Below are positions 13,401 through 24,143 of a stretch of DNA of 64,000 bases, in pieces. The DNA lies in contig QLIY01000173.1 in NCBI GenBank assembly GCA_003260075.1, positions 1 to 64,000 on the forward strand. The letters are read 5' to 3'. A program made the translations under genes and the position numbers. Source of the DNA: Phallusia mammillata (lineage: Eukaryota; Chordata; Ascidiacea; Phlebobranchia; Ascidiidae). Positions within the stretch are counted from its first letter, which is position 1, and every line of letters begins with the position of its first letter. The notes below the pieces were generated by a model. That model searched no databases. It saw nothing but the letters and a program-made list of their open reading frames with translations, and was not told where the DNA came from.

Positions 13401-15628
13401 CATTAAGTTGAAAAACAACAAACGGAAAAAAGTAACCTACCTTTAACTAATCTGACAGTGATGACATCGGACGAACTGATTTCTTGTTTTGCTTTTGGTT
13501 TCAGTGGAACATTGTCAGGATCGTTTGAAACAACGTCGAGTTGGACAGTTCCGTTTGGAGTCACACCAAGTTCTGATAACACTGCGGTGGTGGGTAATGA
13601 TTTGCCTGCAACGCAATCATAAATGACAATCATAAATCTTGTAATATTGTGTTTTAGAAAAAACTGGTAAAAGAAATATTATCACACAATCCCAAAACAA
13701 TCATCAAGCTGTTATCTCCAGTGGTGGGATTCAACCAGTTCGCACTGGTTCTATAAAACCGTCTCAAGAAATTTTATGAGATTAGCGAACCGGTTAGCAT
13801 TACTGGGTACTTTTTGTAACAGAACCGGCTGAAAAATATGACTTTTTTGATAGAACCGGGTGACAAAAAAATTTGAATTTCACCACAGTTTACATGTTTG
13901 GAATATTGTGGACAAAAAGGAGGAAGATACAATGGATAAAACAAGTGTTGAACATGTTGCAGAAACATCCAAGTGAGATAACAGCCGACCTGTGTGTGAG
14001 AACTGAAGAACATTGATTGGAACTTTAAGTTTGGCTGCCAATTGATCTTGCAATTCCTGCATTGAGTTCTTCAGTGATGATGCAATGGTGATGAACTGCT
14101 TGCTTGGAAGCAACTGGAACTTAACTGTAGAAACGAAATAGGTGAAAAGTACATAAATTCCTGTAGTTTTCTTTATCGTTGTCAGAACTAAACAAAAATA
14201 ATGACTGAACTGAGGTACAAAGTAATTTTTTTTACTGGAAATCTTCTAATTTGTTTGTTACAATGTTGTCTTTAAACATTAGGTCATTTTATATGGATCA
14301 CATTCAGGGGGGAGCAGTCAAATCTTAATGTTATCTTTAAACATTGGGTCATTTGCATTTATTTTTTTGTGGGACAAGTTAAATCTCCACAAACCAGCCT
14401 TGCCATCTTGGCAGCTTTATTCAAACTTTATTAAATAAATAACATTTCGACAATATTTTACCTGTTGCAGTTGGATCTTTTTCTTCTTCAGTTTCCGCTG
14501 CTGCTGTTATTTCAACATTTGCTTCTTCAGGCACATCTTTCTCCTCAGCTTTAACAACTTCAGGGAATTCTGTTTCACAAACAAAGATTTTGAGAAAGAA
14601 GGTCAAAGTAAAAAATGTGTTCACAAAAGTAAGTAGATATGTTGCCGAATCACTTAGATTGCAGTCAAAGAGGACCACAAATTTGAAATATCATATTTTT
14701 TCACAAAAAAATAAAGCAAAGCAAATAATTCAAACACAAAATCAAATTTAAACACATTGCCATTTAAGCTGCAGACAGTACACACTGTTTCAACCAATAA
14801 GGTCTCATTAGTGCAGCTTTCTTGTCACGAGCTGCAGCTTATCATGTATTGACTAGATGATTTCATATTAATCAACGCTTTTATATTTTTATACGATGCT
14901 TTTATACTTTTATATTATTTTATATTTGTAATGTCATTTTAAATTACAAATCTTACCTGATCGTTCAGTTGTAGCTTCTTCAGTTAAACTTGTTTCTGTG
15001 AGTTTGTTTTCTTCATTTCCAGGTTCTGCTTCAGTTGATGTGATTTGGTCTTCGGGAGCATCTGCTAAAAAGTTACAAAACTTGTATTAAAGATATCCGA
15101 AACCCAACACAGCTACTACATAACCCCCAACTTACCAGCTGGTATTGTTACTGGGGTTGTCACTGCTGCTGCTTCGGAACTTGGCTCCTCTGTCCCAACT
15201 CCAATAGCTTGTTCTGAAATTATGCAAGATTCACAATTTTGACAAAGTTTGATTCTTGTTTCAGAGTTATGCTGATGTATGGGTATCTCATTTTGGAGAC
15301 TATCCTGCTATGGCAGCTATGACAAGGGAAAACATTTTTTTGATAAATCAGTCTATGTTAAATATGAGAATGATTTAGAGCAAGACTTCCAAACATTCTT
15401 GTGCAAGACATAAGCCAAAAAGCATCACATACAACAGGGTTGTAACCCATGAAAACAGTCTGTTTGGAACTGATTTTTTAACAATAAAGAAGTGCACAGA
15501 TTGGAAAATGTTGAATAATGGATATTTTTGTACTTTGCATTCCGGTTTATACACAGTTTTTGCACAAAATGATGCAATTTTTTCCAACCTGTGTTTGCAG
15601 CAGCTTCTTCTGGAGCTGGTTCCGACAT
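7478..15628 (-). CDS. IQUB: IQUB, IQ and ubiquitin-like domain ciliary protein
   Basis: Complete gene of 16 exons, all phases consistent, 768 aa (human about 790). Exons from the start: 15628-15589, 15213-15136, 15064-14957, 14569-14462, 14124-13990, 13605-13441, 13049-12874, 12377-12222, 11696-11486, 11033-10858, 10666-10496, 9991-9815, 9381-9260, 9002-8876, 8389-8204, 7648-7478. Residues 1-111 are Glu/Thr-rich and low complexity. About 112-200 form a ubiquitin-like fold ([23 protein letters not shown]). An IQ motif follows at about 323-340 ([14 protein letters not shown]), then a charged coiled coil ([17 protein letters not shown]) and the conserved IQUB tail ([40 protein letters not shown]). 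IQUB belongs to radial-spoke-associated axonemal machinery. An RFX X-box upstream fits ciliary expression. Introns 5 and 8 contain hAT-type MITEs and intron 11 a TA-flanked MITE. Confidence 0.95.
8500..8752 (-). mobile_element. tRNA-derived SINE in an IQUB intron
   Basis: Read on the - strand from 8752, it begins GGCCAAGTGGTTAGCATGAC (Pol III A-box-like). It continues to GGTTGTTGGTTCTAATCC, a B box (GGTTCTAATCC), then a tRNA-unrelated body down to roughly 8500. A second, shorter copy with the same B box is near 58600. It lies in the intron between 8390 and 8875. The 3' end of the element is not sharply defined. Confidence 0.65.
10204..10359. mobile_element. TA-flanked MITE (pogo/Tc1-mariner type), copy 1
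   Basis: It starts CAGTAAACTTCAG and ends CCAAGGTTTACCG, an imperfect terminal inverted repeat flanked on both sides by TA, the target duplication expected of Tc1/mariner/pogo transposition. The inside is built of repeated AATCCGGATCTT motifs. No coding capacity. Related copies lie at 35451, 38676 and 45966. Located in an IQUB intron. Confidence 0.75.
11959..12154. mobile_element. hAT-type MITE (GGTTCTCAA family)
   Basis: Terminal inverted repeats are CATTGGTTCTCAA on the left and TTGAGAACCACTG on the right. The flanking octamers TGCTAAGA and TCTTAAGA match at six of eight positions, as expected of an old 8-bp hAT target duplication. It sits in the IQUB intron between 11697 and 12221 and has no coding capacity. 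Confidence 0.65.
13719..13888. mobile_element. hAT-type MITE, CAGTGGTGGGATTC family, copy 1
   Basis: It starts CAGTGGTGGGATTCAA and ends TTGAATTTCACCACAG, inverted repeats with a few changes. The inside contains paired GAACCGGTT motifs. The same family occurs at 18850-19103 and, with a good target duplication, at 41793-41953. Located in an IQUB intron. Confidence 0.7.
14765..14846. repeat. short palindromic element, GATAAGCTGCAG family
   Basis: It begins TAAGCTGCAGACAGTACAC, contains AAGGTCTCATTAGTGCAGC and closes with the inverted GAGCTGCAGCTTA. The same termini bound the longer element at 40757-41068, and a half copy lies at 33725-33783. It looks like a deleted terminal-inverted-repeat element in an IQUB intron. 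Confidence 0.55.
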
Positions 15629-15936
15629 GTTATATTATTTCACCTTCCAAATATAGTTTTAAGGTAAAAACAAATTACTTTCGCAGCAAATTTTGTAGGT
15701 CTCCAAAAATGTTTACAACGCGAATTATTTTGATCCGCACCAGTGTGGTGGACTTTGTTTACACAACACTTTGTTGTTTTTTGTTCTTTTAATACAAATA
15801 TTTTGAACACATGACAAATCTTATTTATTTTCCTGTAACATTGGGTACAAATATGCTATCTTTAGTTTACCAAACACAAAATTATGTAAAAACCGTCCGA
15901 CTTGTGCTTACAAAGTGTAGGATAGAATGTGTAACC

Positions 15937-15949
15937 GTTGCTTAGCAAC
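15937..15949. promoter_or_regulatory. RFX X-box upstream of IQUB
   Basis: GTTGCTTAGCAAC fits the RFX consensus RYYNYY-N(1-3)-RRNRAC with a one-base spacer and is nearly a perfect palindrome. It lies 309-321 bp upstream of the IQUB initiation codon. RFX factors drive ciliary genes across animals, and IQUB is an axonemal protein, so position and target agree. A further GTAACC half-site abuts it at 15931-15936. Confidence 0.65.
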
Positions 15950-16776
15950 TTTTGCTATCTCAATCTGCACATAGAAATCAATGTTTTTGAATATCGAAAA
16001 ACTATTTCACATGTAATAAAGGTTCGTGGTAAGTTTATTTTTCAACAAAAAACGTTGGAAATAAATGAGATGCTTTTTGGTAAAGTACGTCTTTCAAAAA
16101 AAATACGACACAAGTTCATGCAAACCAAGAAAGGCTTCATAAAAACTGATGCTCAACAACATTGCTTTAACTCTGATTGAAGTAGAAAGAACTGGCACTG
16201 TTACATGAACAAAAAATAGAAGGAATAGTGCGACTACACGTAAAGTGCAACGATTATAACGATTTGTAAATTCAGAAGGTTAATTGCGTATCCAAATCAC
16301 GTGGGATTCACCAATGTGGCTAATAAACTGTTTCGTTCATCGTTTTGTTTGTTAGTTTTCTTGTTGGTTTATTGCGCTTGCCAGATAAGTAGGCTATTTG
16401 TGATTCGACGTAATTTGATGCCAGAAATACGCCAGTGGTCGACAACGCAATAAAAAAGTTTTCAGAAATTATGGGATGTTGAATGCAATTTCTAAAAACC
16501 AGTGGAAAAACGTAGCAGATTTTACCAGACTACGAAATACTTCCTCTATTATTCGGGAAACTTTCCAATATTTCCGCTTATATTAACCAGGTCAGCTCAG
16601 TTTATTTTAACCCAGCGACGTTAAGTATTGAAAATTAATTTAAAAAATCTATTTGAAAAATTTGAAAGAGAATCGGCCACCAAACAACCAAGATTTTTTT
16701 AGAAAAAAAAACAAGAAAAAACATAAAATTGCACTATAAATTTCCACCGATTTGCGGATTTCGAATGAACGGTACT
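15950..16776. other. intergenic between IQUB promoter and the MFS gene 3' end
   Basis: No coding exon, RNA gene or clear repeat recognised. It is AT-rich sequence holding the 5' flank of IQUB and, toward 16776, the 3' flank of the transporter, whose stop codon is followed by A/T-rich DNA. No canonical AATAAA-equivalent stood out close to the stop. Confidence 0.4.
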
Positions 16777-17199
16777 TTACTTTTTTTTAGGCAGCAAAAG
16801 TCTGGTTGATTCATTTTCTTCATAACCGAGATCTTTTTCAGCCTCACGTCGCTTTTTTGCTGGTTGAATTAATCCAGCAACAATTACAGAAATTATCAAA
16901 CACACGACTTGATAAATCAAAGTTCCTTCGCTCCCAGTAGCGTTGAACACGGCTCGTCCCACTTCAGCCAATACTATGCTTTCAATCGCTTGTATCGCAA
17001 CATAGAAACTGCCAACAAACGCTTCCCTCATTGGATAACTCGCTTGTGTTACAAGTTCCAGTACAGGGACAGCCCCAATGCGAATCGCGAAACCATAAAA
17101 AAAGTTCGAAGTCCAAATAACCGCGATGCTTCCGTAGTGAAATCCGAGCAGCACTCCAGTAGCAGCTACACAACACCCGAGGGCGCCCATGAGAAGTTG

Positions 17200-17284
<85 letters not shown>

Positions 17285-18471
17285 CGCTGGAATTTATTAA
17301 CCAGCCAAGCAGAGATCGGTGCTCCTATCAAAGCGCCAACAGCGAACAGAGCCACACAATCTCCGCTTATAACATCAGGATTTAGATCGCTGTGGGTTTT
17401 ACGGAATAATTCCCTAAACATTTGCGACATTGTGAGGAATTCAATCACTCCGGTGTGAAGCAGAAGTCCACCTGCAATGGTTGAAAGCAGGAAAGTTTGG
17501 TTGCTAAACAACGACTTGACCTCGTTGAAATATTCCGATATTGTCCTTCTACCGGGTAGGTTATTGTATTCTTCAACTTGGCGAGCTTGCACCAGAGTCG
17601 GTGGACTCGGAGGTCGGTCCGTCATGAAACAAGCAAACAGAGCTAACGTAAAAAGCGACAATAAAAGTGGAACGCCGTAAAGAAACAAAGCAACGTCGCG
17701 ATCATACAACAACCAATCACTCGACGAGTCACTAAGGTTACTTTTGGTCATATTTGAATAAATGAAGTTATTCAGGGTTATACTCGAATGGCTGAGGTTA
17801 CTCGTGGTCATACTCGAATGGCTGAGGTTACTCGGGGTCGTACTCGATTGGCTGAGGTTACTTGGGGTCATACTCGAATGGCTGAGGTTACTCGGGGTCA
17901 GGTGACCGAGGTTACTCTGTGTCAGATGTGTCACGTGACTTAAATTCTTCAGAGGTTGATACATTACGTGACTTGGCAGAATGACCCCGAGGATGAGCCC
18001 GGATGATCCGCCGAAAAGAAACATCGCAAAAGTCGATCCTACTTCGGTATCTGGGAACCATTGCACGGTGAAAGCTGGGACAAGAGCGAGTGCGACGGCG
18101 TTGCGGATTCCGAGGATGATTTGTCCGAGAACGAGTAACGGAAACAGAGCCGGGTTTGCGAGTGAACAAGTCATCAGTCCCAACCCGACACTCAGCAACA
18201 GGGAGCACGTGATTGCGAGGTGTCTGACTCTGAAACTGTTGTTGAACACAAACCAAGCTGTGGGTAAAGTCGCCATAATTTCCCCGGCGAAATTCCCGAT
18301 CGAACCCCAATCAACCAGGGCATATGAGATGTGGAAATATGCCACAAACACATTGTTCACTTGGGTGATTGCGAGGGTCGCGAAAGTTTGAAGTCCGTTC
18401 ATAAACGCCAGAGCTGCGAGGAAAATCCATCGTCGTTTGTAAAGTTTCGGTTTCAATTCACTTCCATTCAT
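16777..18471 (-). CDS. major facilitator transporter, SLC49/FLVCR-like
   Basis: Single-exon gene, 564 aa from Met at 18471. An upstream in-frame ATG at 18519 would add 16 residues, but the Met before NGSELKPKLYKRRW gives the usual short basic cytosolic lead into TM1. About 12 hydrophobic segments are visible, in two halves. The half between TM4 and TM5 reads AFTVQWFPDTEVGSTFAMF, like the WFP motif region of SLC49 (FLVCR-type) carriers; the substrate cannot be read from the sequence. The TM5-TM6 loop is expanded by decapeptide repeats rich in N-linked sequons. The loop after LVNKFQR is replaced by 28 prolines, encoded by an 84-base G run on +, where MFS proteins normally have a short conserved loop. 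The C-terminus has a dileucine-type ENESTRLLLPKKK tail. Confidence 0.75.
17201..17284. repeat. poly-G tract, 84 G, inside the MFS coding sequence
   Basis: 84 consecutive G on + encode exactly 28 Pro in frame on the - strand, between LVNKFQR and QLLMGALG of the transporter. The frame is the same on both sides. This replaces the loop between two predicted membrane helices. Confidence 0.95.
17751..17924. repeat. 30-bp coding tandem repeat in the MFS gene
   Basis: Units of 30 bp (for example 17781-17810, 17811-17840, 17841-17870, 17871-17900), with degenerate units either side, encode a ten-residue repeat of the type SNLSHSSMTP. It lies in the predicted extracellular loop between TM5 and TM6. 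Seven N-X-S/T sequons fall in or next to the array. Confidence 0.85.
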
Positions 18472-18849
18472 TACTGGTTGATAATAATACGATTTCAGAC
18501 AAATAAGTTGTTTTTTCAAATTTATGTCACTTTATATTATTTCAAACATTTATTTTCGAGTCAACTTTATTTTATAGCCCAGTGTGCTTGAATATCATAT
18601 CAATAAAAAATAGTATGGTCATCAAAGCAGCAAACACATTCATTTACAACAAAAACGCATTTTGTTAGAAATTGCATCTAAATAGCTCGAAATTAAAGGT
18701 ATGTCGATTGGCATATATTCCTGTATTTAAAGCGTGTTAGACACAACAATCTATTCCAAGCAGTTCTTACACTTTAAAAACCTCCTCATAGAGGTTAAAT
18801 TTTAATGCCAAGATATTTTTTAACTGATTAGGACTATTTTATAATACTT

Positions 18850-19103
18850 GGTGTGGTGGATTCAGCCGGTTTGCACCGGTTCTATGGAACCGTCTCACGA
18901 AATTTTATGAGATCAGCGAACCGGTTAGCATTACCGGGTACTGTACCGGTTCTATAGAACCGTCTGAAATTTTATGAGATCAGCGAACCGGTTAGCATTA
19001 CTGGTTACTGTCTCAACGGACTTTTTGTAACAGAACAGTCTGAAAAATATAAATTTTGTGATAGAACCGGCTGACAAAAAATTGAAAATATTTCTCACCA
19101 CTG
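18850..19103. mobile_element. hAT-type MITE, CAGTGGTGGGATTC family, copy 2
   Basis: The left end is degenerate (GTGTGGTGGATTCAGC); the right end is CTCACCACTG. The internal ACCGGTTCTAT...GAACCGGTTAGCATTAC unit of roughly 75 bp is present twice in tandem, making this copy about 85 bp longer than its relatives. It lies just upstream of the MFS gene. Confidence 0.65.
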
Positions 19104-20830
19104 CTTACACGCCACTAACTAATACTCGCTCAGAAGCAAGCTGCAAGTTTTTTTTATATCTGCAGACCAATAACTGCGTATTTAGCACTGAGTTGACCGT
19201 AGTGGAAGTTGGAATTCAGTCGGTCCAGTTTATAACGATCACCGGAAACATGTGGTTTCAATTACCCAGCTGTTTCGCTCAATCAGTTTCTCTGCGCAAA
19301 TTTATACAGTTTGTATCAGGTGTAATGAAGTTAAACACAACATATAGAAGTAAATTGATTTCATCTTGTAAGTGGCCGAGCAATGTCATGATATTATTCC
19401 AATATGTAACACTTGAGTTTTGTAGACTTACGTAGCTTCAGGTTTGTACGAAACAGAATTCAACATTTAGTAGACGTTTGTTACAAAAATGAAGTTTCAA
19501 GCTTTCCATTAATATAGCTGTAAGTGGGACAGGTCGAGTTTGAATACAGTGGATTTGATCCGTTCCTCACTTTACACTGGGTCACATTTTATTTTATTTT
19601 AAATTGGTAATATTACCTTTCAGGTGTAATGGTTTTCTTGAAAAAAACACACACTAGGTTTTGACCCCAATGTCGGGCCTACTCCGCATTATTATTGTAT
19701 GGCTACGATTTGTTCAACCGACCAAAAAAAATCAACTAGACGCAACTCACCGTGAAGATCGGGTTCAAAGCTATAATATTTCCAGCCTTACGTCATACAG
19801 CTGTCCAAATGAGGCAACTTTTTATCACGTAATTCGACACACAAGACACTGAAGTACTTTTTGGTTACTATTTCGTTACAAGATCCTGCAAATATCCCCA
19901 CCAGCATTGCCATGCAAATTTTACTTGCCGCAAGAAGTCGCTGAATAGCAAGTAATAACTTTGCGGCTTCATTTGCTTTTTACGATGAAATGCACCAAAT
20001 TAAACTTGTCACAACATTGGTTGCGAAACTCATTAACAAATAGTAACATAAATATTATGGTAGTGAACAAAACCAAACACTTGACAAAACAATTCCAAGT
20101 TTAGCATTTATTTTCCAGTCAGTTTTTCAAATAGGATTTTACGTCTAGAAAAGTATTCATAACAAACATATGTTGGGATTAATAATTTCCAAGTGTGTTT
20201 TTACAACAAATCGTTCACTCTGTTTTGCCTCAGGTTAGTGCTCTAACCTTTCACCCACATTTCGCTACCAATCAAATTTCAGCCTCTCTTCTCTTCAAAG
20301 TGAAAAATTTGCCTTTTTCTTCTTCCATCTGAATTGTCCATCGCTTTCTTCGTCAAATCACGGCCCACTGCGGCCAGTGATTCACCGCCACAATGTTTAA
20401 TGGACATCGGAATAAATAATTCAACATCTATAGGGAATAGGGAATGAGCCAACGATTTTGTGGCCCGAGTATCGCAGGGTCGATGCTGAGGCTCATTATC
20501 TACGAGTTCGAATGCAGAATTTTGTCCGATTTTTTTTGCATTACTTTGCATGTTGTTGACCGGTTTCTTAGATTTCAACCCTTGCTGTGTCGTATTGCAA
20601 AGCTTTTTCCTGTAAGATTAAGGCCAAATTCCAACGGTTCGTTGCTAGTAAACAACGGGCAAACATTTCACTAGTGGAAACTCCATTAAATCGGCACAAA
20701 GTAATAAAACTCAATATTAATACCTTACAATTCCATATGAATGTTCAAACTACAATAAATTATATTGCCTTTGTGTATAAGTGCTTGGTTTACGTTTACG
20801 AACTGCTTTCAAAACAACAACAGCCTTCAC

Positions 20831-20923
20831 TTCACTGATGATGGCATGAGCATTTGCCGAAACGTTTAAAAAACAACGCTTGTCGCTTTTTAAGTCTCTG
20901 GGCCGTTATTTTCCTCATTAAAA
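20831..20923 (+). repeat. GATGATGGCATGAGC repeat, copy A
   Basis: Partial copy holding the family core CACTGATGATGGCATGAGC and the end GGGCCGTTATTTTCCTCATTAAA. Eight copies of this family occur in the window (20831, 21371, 22701, 34896, 43021, 52825, 53541, 60007). Confidence 0.8.
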
Positions 20924-21370
20924 ACAACCCCAAAATTCACTGTTTTTGAAAATACACTGGAAAAACTTTTACCGTGCTTTCTACCCAAACGAAAATAATG
21001 TTCAGAAATAAAAAGTCAATCAAAACTGAAACCCCGAAATTTTAGCGACGGTACGATCAATTTTTTCGCTAACTTCGCATGAAGATATTGAACCAGTTTT
21101 CATGACATGTTATTATTTCATTTCTATCACGATTTGAATCTTTATCTTTCCGTTCCTGTCTGTCCGAAATGCCGAACACGTATCAAGATAAACAAATCGA
21201 TCTGTCAATTATTTCATCTCGGCGGTTTGCAAATAAAATGAAATAGAAAACTTTAATTATTTCAAAATTATTTCCGAAGTTTCAAGTTACTTTTTTATCC
21301 GAACAATTTCGTTGTTTTTCCTTTTGCTAATTTTCAATTTAACATGAATAAAACAGAAAACTTTACGTGA

Positions 21371-21493
21371 CTAAAGTGGATATAAACGGGTGTAACTGAT
21401 GTGGCCCCTGATATCACTGATGATGGCATGAGCATTTGCCAAAACGTTTAAACGATAAAGCATATCGCCTTTTACGTCTATTTAGGCCGTTAG
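21371..21493 (+). repeat. GATGATGGCATGAGC repeat, copy B
   Basis: Contains the left part GTGTAACTGATGTGGCCCC as well as the core; the usual CCGAAACG reads CCAAAACG here. It ends in AGGCCGTTAG. Confidence 0.8.
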
Positions 21494-21832
21494 AAAAATC
21501 AGATAAGCAAATATAAACATGAGCCACACGATGTCGCCATATGTTCTTGATTGACAGTTGACGCCGCAAATGGCCGAATAATCTGACACGTGGGTAAAAG
21601 GAAGCAACAACACCTTTTTAGGATTTTTTTAACCCTGACATATTCCCTAGATCCGCTACCCCTCACAACATACAGGACATATTTTAGTAACATAGGCTAT
21701 ATGTTTCAGTGGAGATTCTTGGGAAGGAATTTGATATCTTCCTACGAACAAAAAATTCAACGAATCGTCAGTTAAAGGAAAATCGGACATTTTGTGTCAA
21801 AGGGATTTTCGTTCGTGGCAACGCGTCGGCAG

Positions 21833-21846
21833 GTTGCCATGGTGAC
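21833..21846. promoter_or_regulatory. RFX X-box-like motif
   Basis: GTTGCC-AT-GGTGAC fits the RFX consensus with a two-base spacer. It lies in a GC-richer patch, but no ciliary gene is visible next to it (ARID1 starts 3.6 kb downstream, the MFS gene 3.4 kb upstream in the other direction), so function is uncertain. Confidence 0.3.
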
Positions 21847-22700
21847 CGCAACGTCACCGCAGAAACACAACAGACATGTTTGCATGCTACTTGCGTCGAA
21901 CCTCTCGGCGGAAATCGGCATCCGCGCCGTTCACTCTCGATCAATCACTCACAGTGCGTCGGTGCCAACTGCCGACATCAATCAGTGTCAATTGGCGTCA
22001 TGCCGCATTTTCCCGGTAAACGTCGCCGTCATTGTTTCGTCACGCAAACAAACACCTTGGCATGCTGATAACGTGGTAGATGCATGCTTGCCAAGATAGA
22101 GAATATTATGATGCTGTTGACTGCACAAAGCTGGTTTCTTAACCCGCTTCGAACGGGCAAAGTCGTGTTCGCAACAACTGCTACAAAACTTGTAAAGGCT
22201 GCAAATATAATAATATTATTGCAGGAATACAACGTTCTCAATTTAGGGGAATCACCGAAGGAGGGTTGGTTGACAAGTAGAAGAGCATTGATGTTGGTTA
22301 CGGTCGGGCATGGCGGTAAAAATATCGATGAGATATCGAAATAAACGAACCACATTTGACGTGAATGGACAACTGAAGGCTCTGGGATTCCAACAAACCT
22401 AGTAATCAAATAAAATCACTGAATATTGTATTTTTAATTTGTAATTGCTTGTTGTTTCGGCGCCTATTGATTTCAATGTTTGATTTGTCGTGTTTTCGAA
22501 AAGTGTAAGATAGGAATTGTTCGTTACACTCGGATAGGAAATGTTACTTCTATCCAGAAATCAAATCGTTCGATCTAACAGCACCCGTCGGTTCCACTTA
22601 CTTATTTATTAATTCGGTATATTTATGTGAACAATATTTTCGCGTTGCTGAAAGTTATGTTATATTTAAATTTAAAAAACAACACAAAAAAACAAAGTTA

Positions 22701-22829
22701 AATGATGAAAATAACGGCCCAAATAGACTTAAAAAGCAACATGCTTTACTTCTCAAACATTTCGGCAAATGCTCATGCCATCACCAGTGATATAAGGGGC
22801 CACATCAGTTACATTTTGCAGTTTAAGTA
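22701..22829 (-). repeat. GATGATGGCATGAGC repeat, copy C (inverted)
   Basis: Reverse orientation: starts GATGAAAATAACGGCCCAAA, passes through the core as GCTCATGCCATCACCAGTGA and ends in GGGGCCACATCAGTTAC. Confidence 0.8.
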
Positions 22830-24084
22830 CGAAGAAACTTTTTGGGAAACCCGCTTTTATAGCGAGCAGAGTGGTACACGTCACGGGTGCCTACGTCGAA
22901 TTGGTAAACACCCAATTTCTTCCAACTGATATCAACAAGCCGAACACGTGGTGTCAACAAGTAGACCTTGGAGAAAGTCTCAGTTGTAATTGTGCGCTTG
23001 GTGACCCAAACTCGTGGTGCCTGTCCTTTATTTGGCGCTGATTGTGCTAAAAATAACCAAGCCGTATAGAGTCACAGCGAATATAAGCGACGACAGCACT
23101 CTGGCTGAACGCGAATGTTTACAGGCTCAGACGCCGAGCTGTGTTTGTGTTCAAAGCAAATACCTGACGCATTTGCCCGGGCAAACCATTTGCTACCATG
23201 GACATATGCGCCGTTTGTAGCTGAACCGAAAATTTGCATCTGAAAGTAAAAAAATATTTTAACTTTTGACAACATAGACTACAAAACAATGTAAAAACGT
23301 GAATTTTATTTGAAAAATCACTGAAGGAATTTGATTAACTTTATTACAAAAATGTAACAAACCAGAACCTTCTCACTTCAACGTCTTGCCTAAATATAAT
23401 TGATTTTGCGCACAAAATTATTCCAGCAAAAACGGACATCTTTCTTTCTTTGTGTTAAAATGTTCGAAAGAATTTTTGTGGCCAGAAATATTTTTGGGAA
23501 TTTCATCACATTTCGGAATAACAAACGTCATGATTCAGTTCAACGAGCTACAACGAAGTAAATTTACGCGCTGGTCGTTCCGCTTTTCAACGTTCGGCTA
23601 TAATAAGCAAATGGAGTACAGTGATCCACTTTGAATGGGCCAGTATAGCGCGGAGAGAGGCCGTAGCGCCGTCGTAAGGTTTACTGCCTCTACAGTTCGC
23701 TTCTGAGCACGACCGTTCGTGTTTTTTGTTGTGGGGGAACTGTCAGACAGAGCAGGCATCGAACGTTGCTGGGTGCGCAACACAAAAGCTTCGACAGGCA
23801 ACAGACCGAGCCAGCCTGGCTGTTCGCTCGCTCAACTGTTTCACTCCCCGCGCTCAAAACTGGTTGAAAACCAGCACTTCACTCCCTCTTTTACCGCTGT
23901 TTTGGCCCCATTTTAGACCCTTTAAAGGCCTATAAGTCCGTTTTTGATGGTACCATCGAATGCGCGATGAAATTTGCCATCGAATGACCACATTTGAGTT
24001 GGTTTGAATGCGCCAAGGCCGCGCGATTTTGTGCTTTGTTGATGAAGGCACGCTGTGAGTTGTGGTGTACGCGGAACAGCCGTT

Positions 24085-24090
<6 letters not shown>

Positions 24091-24143
<53 letters not shown>
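24091..24143. repeat. poly-G tract, 53 G
   Basis: Uninterrupted run of 53 G, 1.3 kb upstream of the ARID1 start, in a GC-richer stretch. Long Gly or Pro reading frames across it are artefacts of the run. Confidence 0.95.
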
